Shown: in pieces, positions 1 through 9,260 of the stretch | Layout of the letters: every line of letters begins with the position of its first letter | Position numbering within the stretch: the stretch's first letter is position 1 | From: Paroedura picta | Lineage: Eukaryota > Chordata > Lepidosauria > Squamata > Gekkonidae | Assembly (NCBI RefSeq): GCF_049243985.1 | Contig: NC_135386.1 | Location: 10,109,501 to 10,173,500, forward strand | Direction: 5' to 3' | Length of the DNA stretch: 64,000 bases | Notes under the pieces: generated by a model | What the model was told of the DNA's origin: nothing | Database searches by the model: none | The model's input: the letters and a program-made list of their open reading frames with translations, nothing else | Position numbers and translations under genes: made by a program

Positions 1-189
1 CTGACGCGACTCCCACTTGCCCAGCGAAAACACTTCCGTATCCTCCAGGCCGGCTGGCTTACAAAGGATTCCCGATCCCTTCCGCAGCTGGAATTTCCGA
101 TTTCGCCCGCGGCTGGATTTCCCTCGCCGGAGTCTTCTTTTTTTTTCTTCCCAAAACCCGTTTTGCAGAGAGTGGATGCTCGCGGCCCG

Positions 190-1390
190 GCGGTCACTTT
201 CGGCTGTTGCAAAATTTAACAAGGAAAAAAATTAGAAGAAGAAATAGAAGAACGTCCCTGTTGGATAGGGCTACATCCCGGTTTGTCACCGCGCGAGAGA
301 GGCCGGGCCGGGGCGGGGCGGGGCGAGGGGGCCGATCCTGTGACCGTGGGCGTCCTTCCCCAGCCAACCTGTCCCCGCGGCCCGGCAAGCGGCGCGCCCG
401 CGCCATAGGCTCCTTCAAAAGCGCCCGAGGAGGCTTCCAGCGCCTCCCTTCCCTTCCCCCGGCCGCGGCTGGCAGGAAGGCCGCCCGAGGGTGTGGCAGG
501 CCGCGCTCCGGCGGGGGAAGGAGCGGAGCGGGGCGAGGGGAGGGGAGGGCTGGGCTTGGCTCCGGAGCGGCCCCGGGGTTGCGCCCGGCTCACCTCGGGA
601 GCGAGAGAGGACACGGCCCGGGGGGAGGGAGGGAAGGAGGGAGGGAGGGAAGGAGGCGCAGCGCGGGAAGCAGCGAGGCCGCCTCCTGCCCCCAACAATG
701 GAGGAGGGAGGGAGGGAAGGAAGGGACCCCCCCTCCGCGCGCTCTCCCTCTCGCTCTCGGCCCCCTTCCCCCATTAGGCGGCCCTCGCTCCGCGGCGCGT
801 CTCCCTAGGCGGGGCGTGGGCGCATCCGGGAAAGCGGCGCCGCTTCGGAGCCGCCCTGGCCAGACGGGGCCATTGCGGCAGACGCTCCCCTTTCCCCGGG
901 GGGGACTCACCGAGCTCCGGGAAGGGCAAGGCGGGCGCTCCCGCCGGGCGCCGCTCGCCTCTCCGGGGACGGCGGCGCTTCCTTCCTGCCGCTGCCCAGC
1001 CCCGCGGCGGCGGCGGCGGCGGCGTTTAGAGGGCGCGGCGGCATGGCGGGAACGCGTCCCGGGCAGGAGTTGCGGGCCGCCGCATGGGAGGCGAGGCTGC
1101 CTCGGGCGCCCGCGCCTTGCCTCCCCGTGGGTCAACCTAGAGCAGGCGGCTTTTGTGCGCCGCGTCGCCGCCCTGCGTTTTAAATCCGGCCCTCCCCACG
1201 CCCCAGAGCTCCTCCCCAGGCGGCGCCCACTCGCCGGCCGGTGCCTTCCTTCTGCGCGCCCCTGCGCCCTTCACCCGGAAGGCAGGCAGGCCTGCAGCGG
1301 CCCCGATCCCCGGCTACGCTCGTCTGGAAGGGCAGGGCTGCCTTCGCTATGCACCTGCCTGGGGCGGGATCGCATCCAGGGGATAGATTC
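190..1390. promoter_or_regulatory. CpG island, candidate TLNRD1 promoter/5' region
   Basis: The stretch is very GC-rich with dense CpG, GC boxes of the GGGGCGGGG type near 311-328, purine-rich GGGA runs at 620-720 and a CGG triplet run near 1007-1023. Several long open frames cross it, but they are arginine/proline/glycine-rich by composition and resemble no protein I know. In other amniotes TLNRD1 (MESDC1) lies head-to-head with MESD, so a minus-strand TLNRD1 promoter or 5' UTR here is plausible. That assignment is inference from gene order; no talin-rod coding sequence is in the window. An unrelated promoter or lncRNA start is possible. Confidence 0.6.
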
Positions 1391-1563
1391 AAAAGGGTCG
1401 CCGTGTTGGTCTGCGGGAGCACAATCAAACCAGAGTCCAGGAGCCCCTTTAAGACCAGCAAAGATTGATTCAAGGCGGGAGCTTTCGAGTGCAAGCACTC
1501 GAAAGCTCCCGCCTTGAATCAACCTTTGCTGGTCTTAAAGGGGCCACTGGACTCTGGTTTTAG
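1386..1563. repeat. Palindromic foldback element, family A
   Basis: Two arms of about 60 bp mirror each other around the centre at about 1497. The left arm carries CTTTAAGACCAGCAAAG and GGCGGGAGCTTTCGAGTGC, and the right arm carries their reverse complements. The same family occurs at 8283-8482 and 37722-38156. It looks like a nonautonomous palindromic DNA element that is widespread in reptiles. The superfamily was not determined. Confidence 0.6.
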
Positions 1564-1587
1564 TATCCAATGGGATTTAAAATATAT

Positions 1588-1680
1588 AATGGTAAAGGTA
1601 GAGGTATCCCCTGTGCAAGCACCCTTAGGGTGACGCCCTTAGGGTGACGCTTACCACTCAGCGCCAAAAGAGGCTCTTTT
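1588..1680 (-). mobile_element. tRNA-derived SINE, internally shortened
   Basis: It carries the SINE 3' tail (GGTATCCCCTGTGCAAGCAC, seen on the plus strand) and the far end (AGCGCCAAAAGAGGCTCT), but the centre is missing compared with the ~290-bp copies at 13740, 25900, 33429 and 38653. A short direct repeat of TTAGGGTGACGC lies at the junction. Confidence 0.6.
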
Positions 1681-1740
1681 AAAAAATATATAACTAACAT
1701 TAAGTCTGCAGCTTGGTCCTGTAGGTAAATGCACTGGGGG

Positions 1741-1832
1741 GGAGGAATTATTATTATTATTTATTTGATTTATTTCCCACCACTCCCGGAAAGCCGGCTC
1801 ATGGCGGGTTACAATATCAGTCTGCAGACAAT
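1741..1832 (-). mobile_element. L2-like LINE/SINE 3' tail, target of the BovB insertion
   Basis: Read on the minus strand it has the tail pattern TGTAACCCGCCATGAGCC, then GGGAGTGGTGGGAAATAAAT and a TAA-rich end. The same tail occurs at 36745-36906. BovB (1844-5061) lies within this element: the sequence before the BovB, around 5062-5085, matches the TTTTAATGGGGTTTT segment of the 36745 copy. Confidence 0.55.
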
Positions 1833-1843
1833 AAAACCCCATT

Positions 1844-4800
1844 TGTTGTTGTTATGTGCGAAGTCGTGTCCGACCAACCGCGACCCCATGGACAATGATC
1901 CTCCAGGCCTTCCTGTCCTCTACCATTCCCTGGAGTCCATTTAAGTTTGCACCTACTGCTTCAGTGACTCCATCCAGCCACCTCATTCTCTGTCGTCCCC
2001 TTCTTCTTTTGCCCTCGATCGCTCCCAGCATTAGGCTCTTCTCCAGGGAGTCCTTCCTTCTCATGAGGTGGCCAAAATATTTGAGTTTCATCTTCAGGAT
2101 CTGGCCTTCTAAAGAGCAGTCAGGGCTGATCTCCTCTAGGACTGACCGGTTTGTTCGCCTTGCAGTCCAAGGGACTCGCAAGAGTCTTCTCCAGCACCAG
2201 AGTTCAAAAGCCTCAATTCTTTGACGCTCGGCCTTCCTTATGGTCCAACTTTCGCAGCCATACATTGCAACTGGGAAGACCATAGCCTTGACTAAACGCA
2301 CTTTTGTTGGCAGGGTGATGTCTCTGCTTTTTAGGATGCTGTCTAGATTTGCCATAGCTTTCCTCCCCAGGAGCAAGCGTCTTTTAATTTCTTTGCTGCA
2401 GTCCCCATCTGCAGTGATCTTGGAGCCCAGGAAAATAAAATCTGTCACTATCTCCATTTCTTCCCCATCTATTTGCCAGGAATTGAGAGGGCCGGATGCC
2501 ATGATCTTTGTTTTCTTGATGTTGAGTTTCAAGCCAACTTTTGCACTCTCCTCCTTCACCCGCATCAACAGGCTCTTTAGTTCCTCTTCACTTTCTGCCA
2601 TTAGAGTGGTATCATCTGCATATCTGAGGTTGTTGATATTTCTCCCTGCAATCTTGATCCCAATTTGTGACTCCTCTAATCCCGCATTTCTCATGATGTG
2701 CTCTGCATACAAGTTAAATAGGCAAGGCGACAGTATACAGCCTTGCCGAACTCCTTTCTCAATTTTGAACCAGTCAGTGATTCCATGTTCAGTTCTCACT
2801 GTTGCTTCTTGACCTGCATATAAATTTCTCAAGAGACAAATAAGATGCTCTGGTATTCCCATCTCTTTAAGAACTTGCCACAATTTGTTGTGCTCCACAC
2901 AATCAAAGGCTTTAGCATAGTCAATGAAGCAGAAGTAGACGTTCTTCTGGTACTCCCTAGCTTTCTCCATGATCCAGCGTATGTTGGCAATTTGATCTCT
3001 AGTTCCTCTGCCTCTTCGAAATCCTGCCTGTACTTCTGGAAGTTCTCGGTCCACATATTGCTGGAGCCTAGCTTGTAGGATTTTGAGCATAACTTTGCTA
3101 GCATGAGAAATTAGTGCAATGGTGCGGTAGTTTGAACATTCTTTGGCATTGCCCTTCTTTGGAATTGGAATGTAAACTGACCTTTTCCAATCCTGTGGCC
3201 ATTGTTGAGTTTTCCAAATTTGCTGGCATATTGAGTGTAGCACTTTTACTGCATCGTCCTTTAAGTTTTTGAATAGTTCAACTGGAATGCTGTCACCACC
3301 ACTAGCTTTATTGTTACTCAGACTTCCTAAGGCCCATTTGACTTCACATTCCAGGATGTCTGGCTCCAGGTCAGTAACTACCCCATTGTGGTCATCAGGG
3401 ATGTTAAGCTCGCTCTTGTATAGTTCTTCTGTATAATTTTGCCACCTTTGTTTAATCTCTTCTGCTTCTGTGAGGTCCCTACCATTTTGGTCCCTTATCA
3501 TACCCATCTTTGCATGAAACGTTCTCTTCATATCTCCAATTTTCTTGAAAAGATCTCTGGTCCTCCCGATTCTATTGTTTTCTTCTATTTGTTTGCACTG
3601 TTCATTTAAGAAGGCATTCTTATCTCTTCTAGCTTTTCTCTGGAATTCTGCATTCAGTTGGGTGTATCTTTCTCTTTCTCCCTTGCCTTTCACTTCCCTT
3701 CTCTCCTTAGCTATTTGTAAAGCTTCCTCAGACAGCCATTTTGATTTCTTGCATTTCTTTTTCTTTGGGATGGTTTTAGTTGCTACCTCTTGTACAATGT
3801 TGCAAACCTCCATCCATAGTTCTTCAGGCACTCTGTCTATCAGATCTAATTCCTTAAATCTATTTGTCACCTCCACTGTGTATTCGTCGGGGATATGATT
3901 TAGTTCATACCTGAGTGGCCTAGTGCTTTTCCCTACTTTCTTCAATTTAAGCCTAAATTTTGCAACAAGAAGCTCATGATCTGAACCACAATCAGCTCCT
4001 GGTCTTGTTTTTATTGACTGGATAGAACTTTTCCATCTTTGGCTGCAGAGCACATAGTCAATCTGATTTCTGTGTTGACCGTCTGGTGATGTCCATGTGT
4101 AGAGTCGTCTCTTGGGTTGCTGGAAAAGAGTGTTTGCTATGACCATTGTATTCTCTTGACAAAATTCTACCAGCCTGTGCCCTGCTTCATTTTGTACTCC
4201 AAGGCCAAACTTGCCTGTTATCCCGGTTATCTTTTGGCTTCCTACTTTAGCATTCCAATCCCCCATGATGATAAGCACATCATTTTTGGGCGTTGCTTCT
4301 AGAAGGTGTTGTAGGGCTTCATAGAACTGATCAACTTCATCCTCTTCAGCAGCAGTGGTTGGGGCGTAGACCTGGATCACTGTGATGTTGAATGGTTTGC
4401 CTTGGATTCGAACTGAGATCATTCTGTCATTTTGGGGATTGTATCCCAAGACTGCTTTTCCTACTCTCTTATTGATTATGAAGGCTACTCCATTTCTTCT
4501 GCGAGATTCTTGTCCACAGTAGTATACCTGATGGTCATCTGAATTAAATTCACCCATTCCTGTCCATTTTAGTTCACTGATTCCTAAAATGTCGATGTTC
4601 AGTCTTGTCATTTCTTGTTTAACCACGTCCAGCTTGCCTTGATTCATGGATCTGACGTTCCAGGTTCCTATGGAATAAAAATCTTTACAGCATCGGACTG
4701 TCTTTTCGCCACCAGTTACTTCCACAACTGAGCGTCCTTTCGGCTTTGGCCCAGCCGCTTCATTCATTCTGGCGCTACTCGTACTAGCCGTCTGCTCATC

Positions 4801-5061
4801 CCCAGTAGCATATTGGACACCTTCCGACCTGAGGGGCTCATCTTCCTGCGTCATATCGTTATGCCTATTGGAACTGTCCATAGAGTTTTCATGGCAAAGA
4901 TACTGGAGTGGTTTGCCATTTCCTTCTCCAGTGGATCACCTTTTGTCAGAGCTCTCAGCTATGACCTGTCCGTCTTGGGTGGCCCTGCACGGCATAGCTC
5001 ATAGCTTCACTGAACTACGCAAGCCCCCTTGCCACAACAAGGCAGCGATCCTTGAAGGGGG
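1844..5061 (-). mobile_element. BovB (RTE clade) LINE, apparently full length
   Basis: This is a complete-looking BovB retrotransposon on the minus strand, about 3.2 kb. An identical 11-bp direct repeat (AAAACCCCATT on the plus strand) flanks it at 1833-1843 and 5062-5072, as expected for a target-site duplication. About 180 bp of 5' UTR (4882-5061) contains the BovB signature GGCAAACCACTCCAG. The short 3' end finishes in ACAACAACA-like sequence rather than a long poly(A), typical of RTE elements. BovB is shared by squamates and ruminants and is the textbook case of horizontal transfer of a LINE. An intact frame plus a perfect duplication suggests a young copy. Activity is not shown by sequence alone. 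Confidence 0.93.
1852..4881 (-). CDS. BovB ORF2: AP-endonuclease + reverse transcriptase
   Basis: This is a single open frame of 1009 codons. The N-terminal half is an APE-type endonuclease. Near residue 72 is GTWNVRSM, followed by ISELKWTG with the catalytic Glu, VYAPT, GDWNAKVG, the RNQIDYVL segment, and the terminal SDH motif (CGSDHELLVAKF). The reverse transcriptase follows: FIDYAKAFDCV (motif A), GVRQGCILSPCLFNLY (motif B) and RYADDTTLMA (YADD, motif C). The C-terminus has the BovB-typical MYGCESWT, ELWCWRRLLRVPWT and KYFGHLMRR blocks. All catalytic residues I can check are present. The start at 4881 is the first Met in frame that I accept; 70 or so residues precede the endonuclease fold, so a slightly different start is possible. 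The product would nick the target and prime reverse transcription. It is an element gene, not a host gene. Confidence 0.93.
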   Translation of the reverse strand: MDSSNRHNDMTQEDEPLRSEGVQYATGDEQTASTSSARMNEAAGPKPKGRSVVEVTGGEKTVRCCKDFYSIGTWNVRSMNQGKLDVVKQEMTRLNIDILGISELKWTGMGEFNSDDHQVYYCGQESRRRNGVAFIINKRVGKAVLGYNPQNDRMISVRIQGKPFNITVIQVYAPTTAAEEDEVDQFYEALQHLLEATPKNDVLIIMGDWNAKVGSQKITGITGKFGLGVQNEAGHRLVEFCQENTMVIANTLFQQPKRRLYTWTSPDGQHRNQIDYVLCSQRWKSSIQSIKTRPGADCGSDHELLVAKFRLKLKKVGKSTRPLRYELNHIPDEYTVEVTNRFKELDLIDRVPEELWMEVCNIVQEVATKTIPKKKKCKKSKWLSEEALQIAKERREVKGKGERERYTQLNAEFQRKARRDKNAFLNEQCKQIEENNRIGRTRDLFKKIGDMKRTFHAKMGMIRDQNGRDLTEAEEIKQRWQNYTEELYKSELNIPDDHNGVVTDLEPDILECEVKWALGSLSNNKASGGDSIPVELFKNLKDDAVKVLHSICQQIWKTQQWPQDWKRSVYIPIPKKGNAKECSNYRTIALISHASKVMLKILQARLQQYVDRELPEVQAGFRRGRGTRDQIANIRWIMEKAREYQKNVYFCFIDYAKAFDCVEHNKLWQVLKEMGIPEHLICLLRNLYAGQEATVRTEHGITDWFKIEKGVRQGCILSPCLFNLYAEHIMRNAGLEESQIGIKIAGRNINNLRYADDTTLMAESEEELKSLLMRVKEESAKVGLKLNIKKTKIMASGPLNSWQIDGEEMEIVTDFIFLGSKITADGDCSKEIKRRLLLGRKAMANLDSILKSRDITLPTKVRLVKAMVFPVAMYGCESWTIRKAERQRIEAFELWCWRRLLRVPWTARRTNRSVLEEISPDCSLEGQILKMKLKYFGHLMRRKDSLEKSLMLGAIEGKRRRGRQRMRWLDGVTEAVGANLNGLQGMVEDRKAWRIIVHGVAVGRTRLRT

Positions 5062-5072
5062 AAAACCCCATT

Positions 5073-5584
5073 AAAAAACAGTAAATACGGAGACCTAAAA
5101 TACAACATGGTGGTATAACTCATCTACCTTCCCCACCAACACAACTCCCAGCAAGGGAGGTCTGAGGGAGCCCTAACTGAACACCATCAAGTTGTCATGT
5201 CTTAATTATACCCTTAATGTCATATTAAACTATATACAAACAACATATTATTATTAGTTATTTATATGCTGCCCTCCCAGATGGCTCAATGTAGTAATTC
5301 ACAATAAAAAATAATAAATTTAAAATTAAGCATACAGCTTGGTCATGCATTGATATCCAGAGCAGTACCAAAGTCCTCTGTAGCCTTTCTTTGTGTGGAT
5401 GCCAAAGAGACTCTCAAAAATACACGGCACCATTTTGCTTTCCATGATCATCCTAGAGGTAAAGCAAATGTAAACAGCACATCTGGGGCGCTACAACCAA
5501 TGGCCAGTTAGGCAACAGTGTACTGATTTATTATTTTTAATCATCATCCCACCTTTAATTCACAGAAGCCACCATGGTTTGCAA
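5073..5584. other. Intergenic, mostly unassigned; one LINE-like tail
   Basis: No gene is seen. Around 5243-5330, on the minus strand, there is an L2-like tail (GAGCCATCTGGGAGGGCAGC then ATATAAATAA). The rest is AT-rich and unassigned. Confidence 0.4.
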
Positions 5585-5720
5585 ATCAAGCTGTGGCTCC
5601 GTGGTAGAGCATCTTTTCCATGCATGAAATCCAAGGTCCTGGCGTCTCTGTAGCTATGGAGCTATTAGTAGGTGATGCAGAAAGCCTCTGAGACCCTGGA
5701 GAAACACAGATAAGAATGAC
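5585..5720 (+). mobile_element. tRNA-like SINE fragment (second tRNA family)
   Basis: The tRNA-like head GTGGCTCCGTGGTAGAGCAT is followed by degraded B-box sequence and a body matching the copy at 54315-54535 on the opposite strand. It is diverged and truncated. Confidence 0.45.
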
Positions 5721-5929
5721 TTGGCTTAGCTGCTCCCCTCAAACACAGTTTTATGACTATCATCTATAGATATCCAGTATCAATTTTTTTATCAATAGAA
5801 TTGCATTATTTATCTAGTTGCTAGATAATGACAGATGCTCTTCTCCATTGTAATAAAAAAATAATATTTTGCCATCCTCAAATATACCTAAAACCTGTCC
5901 TCTGCGACATCTGCCCTATGGTAGGCCTG

Positions 5930-6034
5930 GCATTGTCCAATGGGATGAATGGGAAGGCGACTGTAAGCCGCTTTGAGCCTCCTTCGGGTAGGGAAAAGCG
6001 GCATATAAGAACCAACTCTTCTTCTTCTTTCTAG
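5930..6034 (+). mobile_element. Sauria-type SINE, 3' part only
   Basis: The characteristic 3' end is present: TAAGCCGCTTTGAGCCTCC, GGGTAGGGAAAAGCGGCATA and TAAGAACCAACTC, followed by a CTT run. The tRNA-like head is missing. Confidence 0.7.
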
Positions 6035-6621
6035 AACTTAATTTTGGGGCTTCCACTTCTCGCTTGATGCGTTTGCTGTGATTTCATCCATGTTAACATT
6101 GTTTCCTGAGATCCTTACAGTTTGTGCCCTATTGGACTATTCATTTAAAATATTGAAAAGCCTACTTTTCTCCTGGCCACATCGAATAATAGTGTGGCCC
6201 ACGAGATATTTGGTCCTGTTCTTGCTGTCCTGGACAGAGATGGGAATGGGAGATTCCTGGCCTGACATATGTGGCTGGACTTTTGCCTCCTCCTGCTTGC
6301 CTGCCTGCCTATCATTTGATTATTTTATTTATTATTTTATTTCTTAGTGAAATCTCTGGCTAGATGGGCTTAACTTGGCTTGCAACCAAATTGTTCTATT
6401 GACATGCCTATAGTGATAGGCTACCTGTGAATGAATGAATGCTTGGGATAAATGCAATAATCTAATTCTGAATGCTGTTAATGGCTTCCGTGTGAATCAA
6501 GATCTCATAAACTGGATCTATGAAGCTTAGTAGAACTATTAAAAGGTATGTCCTGCAGAACTTGACCAATGCACCCATCCTAATTAAAGCAGTTGAATGT
6601 ACATGCTAGCATGATTTGTAC
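6035..6621. other. Intergenic, nothing recognised
   Basis: The sequence is AT-rich. I see no coding segment, repeat family or structured RNA that I can name. Confidence 0.4.
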
Positions 6622-6885
6622 ATAGAATCATAGAATCAGAGAGTTGGAAGGGATCAGGGTCATCTAGTCCAACCCCCTACACAATACAGGAACTCACAAC
6701 TACCTGCCCACCCAAGTGACCCCAATTTCATGCCCAAGTGATTCCTCTACCAAAAATCTCCAGAATGCAGTCTGGCCTGAAGGAAATTCGTCACAGTGGC
6801 AATTAGCAATTCACTGTGTATGCAAGGAAGAGCCACAAGAGACAAACACTGGCACATCCCTTCTTGCCTGAGTACTCCTATGATT
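6622..6885 (-). mobile_element. CR1 LINE 3' end
   Basis: It starts with ATAGAATCATAGAATCAGAG, the reverse complement of the CR1 3' octamer repeat, followed by GAGTTGGAAGGGATC and CATCTAGTCCAACCCCC. The downstream part matches the minus-strand CR1 copies at 43557 and 60061. Confidence 0.85.
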
Positions 6886-7634
6886 ATTAGAAAAAATGGA
6901 GGGGGGTAAAAGGATGAAGGGAAGGACTCCAGTCCCTCTAGAATAGTGATTTTATCACTTTTTTCATGCATTAAATGTGTATTTTTCAGAGTACTGTGAA
7001 TCCAAAAATGGGCCAGTATGAAAATCTTTAAAAATGGTCTTAATCCCTACAATAATATTATTTGGAAAAGATAGAAGATATCCACTCTGTTCTGCAAAGG
7101 AGCTAAGAACACAATGTGCAATACATGCTTGCAAAATACCACCCTAATTCAGCAGGCCAGCTTGGCCAGATTCTTGCACTTTGGGCCACATATAAAAAAG
7201 CAAGCTGTGTTAGGAGTGAGAAAGTTTGCGTTTCAGACAGGGGTGGACAATTTTTTGTCTGGGTGAAGATGCTTCAGCTTCAAGGAAAAACCTGCAATGG
7301 CTCCAGCAGATGGATTCTCCTCTCCGCGAGGCCTGGCATTTTGGGGCTCAAAGTGCTGCATTGTGCATTATTGGGGCCCTGTGTGGGCTTGGCCCCAGTG
7401 TATGTGTGTGGGGGTGGGGTGGGGGTCAATAGTTTTTTGGGTGGATGTGATTTTAATAATCATAAATTAAAAATAAACATTCTAGCAAGAAGAATATTTC
7501 TGTGTCCTATGGCAAGATTCCTATGACAAGATTGTAAATTATCCTATTTTGAAACTGGTTAACAAATTGTGAGGGCATGGTTACGTGTGGTGTAGTGGTT
7601 AGAATTATGCTAGGTCTTGAGAGACAGGTCCTAT
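6886..7634. other. Intergenic, nothing recognised
   Basis: No supported gene or named repeat. A TGTGTG/GGGGTGGG-rich patch lies near 7400-7430. Confidence 0.4.
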
Positions 7635-7697
7635 ATAGTTGTAGGGGGTTGGACTAGATGGCCCTGGATGTCCTTTCCAGCTCTGTGTTTCTATGAT
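7635..7697 (+). mobile_element. CR1 LINE 3' tail fragment
   Basis: GGGGGTTGGACTAGATGGCC and the following TTTCTATGATT match the terminal ~60 bp of CR1 only. Confidence 0.75.
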
Positions 7698-7856
7698 TTC
7701 GCTCCTCTATGGGGACCAAAAGTTCTTACCAGATTATTCTCCCATCCTCCTGTTTATCACAAAGACAACGATACTCATGGTATAAGTTGGGATAGAGATA
7801 GAGGGGCCAAAGCTTCCATGCAGAGTAGAAGCCTTGAACTTGAATCCTAACAATCC

Positions 7857-7948
7857 CAACATGGACATCTGGAGACCCACAACTACAGTTCATGGGAACT
7901 GTAGTCCATGGACATCTGGAGACCCACAATTTAGTCACTCCTGCACTA
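7857..7948. repeat. Diverged palindromic hAT-type MITE
   Basis: Two inverted copies of ATGGACATCTGGAGACCCAC with CATGGGAACTGTAGTCC between them match the interior of the MITE at 8555-8700. The outer ends are degraded. Confidence 0.55.
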
Positions 7949-8282
7949 TACCATGCTGGCTACAAAGCTTTTTGCTTTCCCAGTCTCAGCTCCTCACACC
8001 CCCCCTTGCAGAGCGGTGGTTCTGAGCATCAAATGGGCAAGGGTGGGAAAGCACCTTCATTTCCCTGGAGGAACGGTACAAGGATCAAGATACGCTAAGA
8101 ACAAAATAAGCATCACCTATTACCCATTCTACCATGTTTTGCCCTCAGGTCTTTGTGGGTCTTAGCGCTTCTGGAGGCCAAAACAACAAAGGGTCATGGG
8201 TATGGGCCCAGGAGAAAAGCTGTCCAGGCCTCAGCTAGCCTCCTGCACAGAATGCTGATGACTCCTGCCTGAGGTAGAAGAT

Positions 8283-8482
8283 TCAGGTCGACAGGTGTGT
8301 TGGTCTGGAGTCGCACAACAACATTTGAGTCCAACGGTCTCTTTAAGACCAACAAAGATTTATTAAAGACGTGCGCAGGCGTGCTTTGCAAACCCTGAGG
8401 AAGTGTGCATGCATGCAAAAGCTCCCCCCTTGAATAAATCTTTGTTGCCACTAAATTCAAAGTGCCACTGGACTCAGATTTT
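8283..8482. repeat. Palindromic foldback element, family A
   Basis: The outer arms share GTTGGTCTGGAGTCGCAC-type ends and internal TTTAAGACCAACAAAG, with the complementary ATAAATCTTTGTTG and CACTGGACTCAG on the other side. It matches the elements at 1386 and 37722 but is more diverged. Confidence 0.55.
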
Positions 8483-8554
8483 GCTGAGGAGGAAGAGTTC
8501 CCCCCCCCAGCCTGCACGTTGCATGGATGGCAAGGGCTTTTTGTTGCTATTAGG

Positions 8555-8700
8555 CAGGGGTAGTCAAACTGCGGCCCTCCAGATGTCCATGGACTACAAT
8601 TCCCAGGAGCCCCTGCCAGAGGAGATCAGCGAATGCTGGCAGGGGCTCCTGGGAATTGTAGTCCATGGACATCTGGAGGGCCGCAGTTTGACTACCCCTG
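8555..8700. mobile_element. Palindromic hAT-type MITE with 8-bp duplication
   Basis: This is a near-perfect palindrome of 146 bp. The ends are CAGGGGTAGTCAAACTGCGG and its reverse complement. The identical octamer CTATTAGG flanks it at 8547-8554 and 8701-8708, the 8-bp target duplication expected of hAT transposition. It encodes nothing. Each arm carries GGACTACAATTCCC. Confidence 0.9.
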
Positions 8701-8759
8701 CTATTAGGCATATATTGCAAAAGGGGGGGGGGGAATGATGAAACCAAAAGAGAACAGAC

Positions 8760-9260
8760 AAGGCCGTGCCTCCCCCTCATCCCGCTTTCCTTCCCTCAGC
8801 AGCGGCCCTTCCCGTCCCTCAGAGGAGGCCAAACTGCCGCTCGAGCCCATGGACTACAATCCCCACAGGCCCTTGCCGGCGTTTTCCTAGGAAGGGCTCA
8901 TGGGAATTGAAGTCCAGGCATGCCGGGAAAGGCCGTTTGGCCACCGCCCTCCCCGGCGCGCATGCGCAGAACGAGGGCGCTGACCCGCCTTCCTCAGCCG
9001 TCGTCCCAAGATGGACAAGATGGCGGCGGCGGTCGGCCGGCCTCGGTGGCTGCGGCTGGGGCTGCTGTGCTGCCTGGCGGTCGCCTTCGGGGCCGAGGAG
9101 CGGAAGGGCAGCGCCGCCGCCGAGGCCGGGAAGAAAAAGGACATTCGGGACTACAACGACGCCGACATGGCGCGCCTGCTGGAGCAATGGGAGGTAGGCG
9201 GGGGGGGGGGCGGGATAGCAAGCACGACCGACGCCAGTGAGGACTGCGGCAGGCCTTGCT
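8760..9260 (+). promoter_or_regulatory. MESD: MESD CpG-island promoter
   Basis: A GC-rich, CpG-dense stretch spans the first exon. It includes ACTACAATCCCCACAGGC at about 8851-8870 and CATGGGAATTGAAGTCC with GGCATGCCGGGAAA downstream, both reminiscent of the ZNF143/THAP11-type element ACTACAAYTCCCAGMATGC. GGCGCGCATGCGCAGA at about 8954 resembles an NRF1 site. No TATA box is evident. The transcription start was not determined. Confidence 0.65.
9011..9193 (+). CDS. MESD: MESD coding exon 1
   Basis: It encodes 61 residues: signal peptide, Ala/Glu-rich linker and KKKDIRDYNDADMARLLEQWE region (20 residues from KKDI). It ends in phase 0 at GAG followed by the donor GTAGGC. ATG at 9011 is followed closely by a second in-frame ATG at 9020 (MAAAVGR), which has a similar context. 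Confidence 0.95.

Noticed and set aside
207-1517. 436-codon plus-strand open frame and overlapping frames across the CpG island
   Set aside because: The composition is Arg/Gly/Pro-rich, as expected from GC-rich DNA lacking stops. No recognisable domain, and the frame runs on into a palindromic repeat.
2240-2812. 190-codon plus-strand open frame
   Set aside because: It is antisense to the BovB reverse transcriptase frame and has no similarity of its own.
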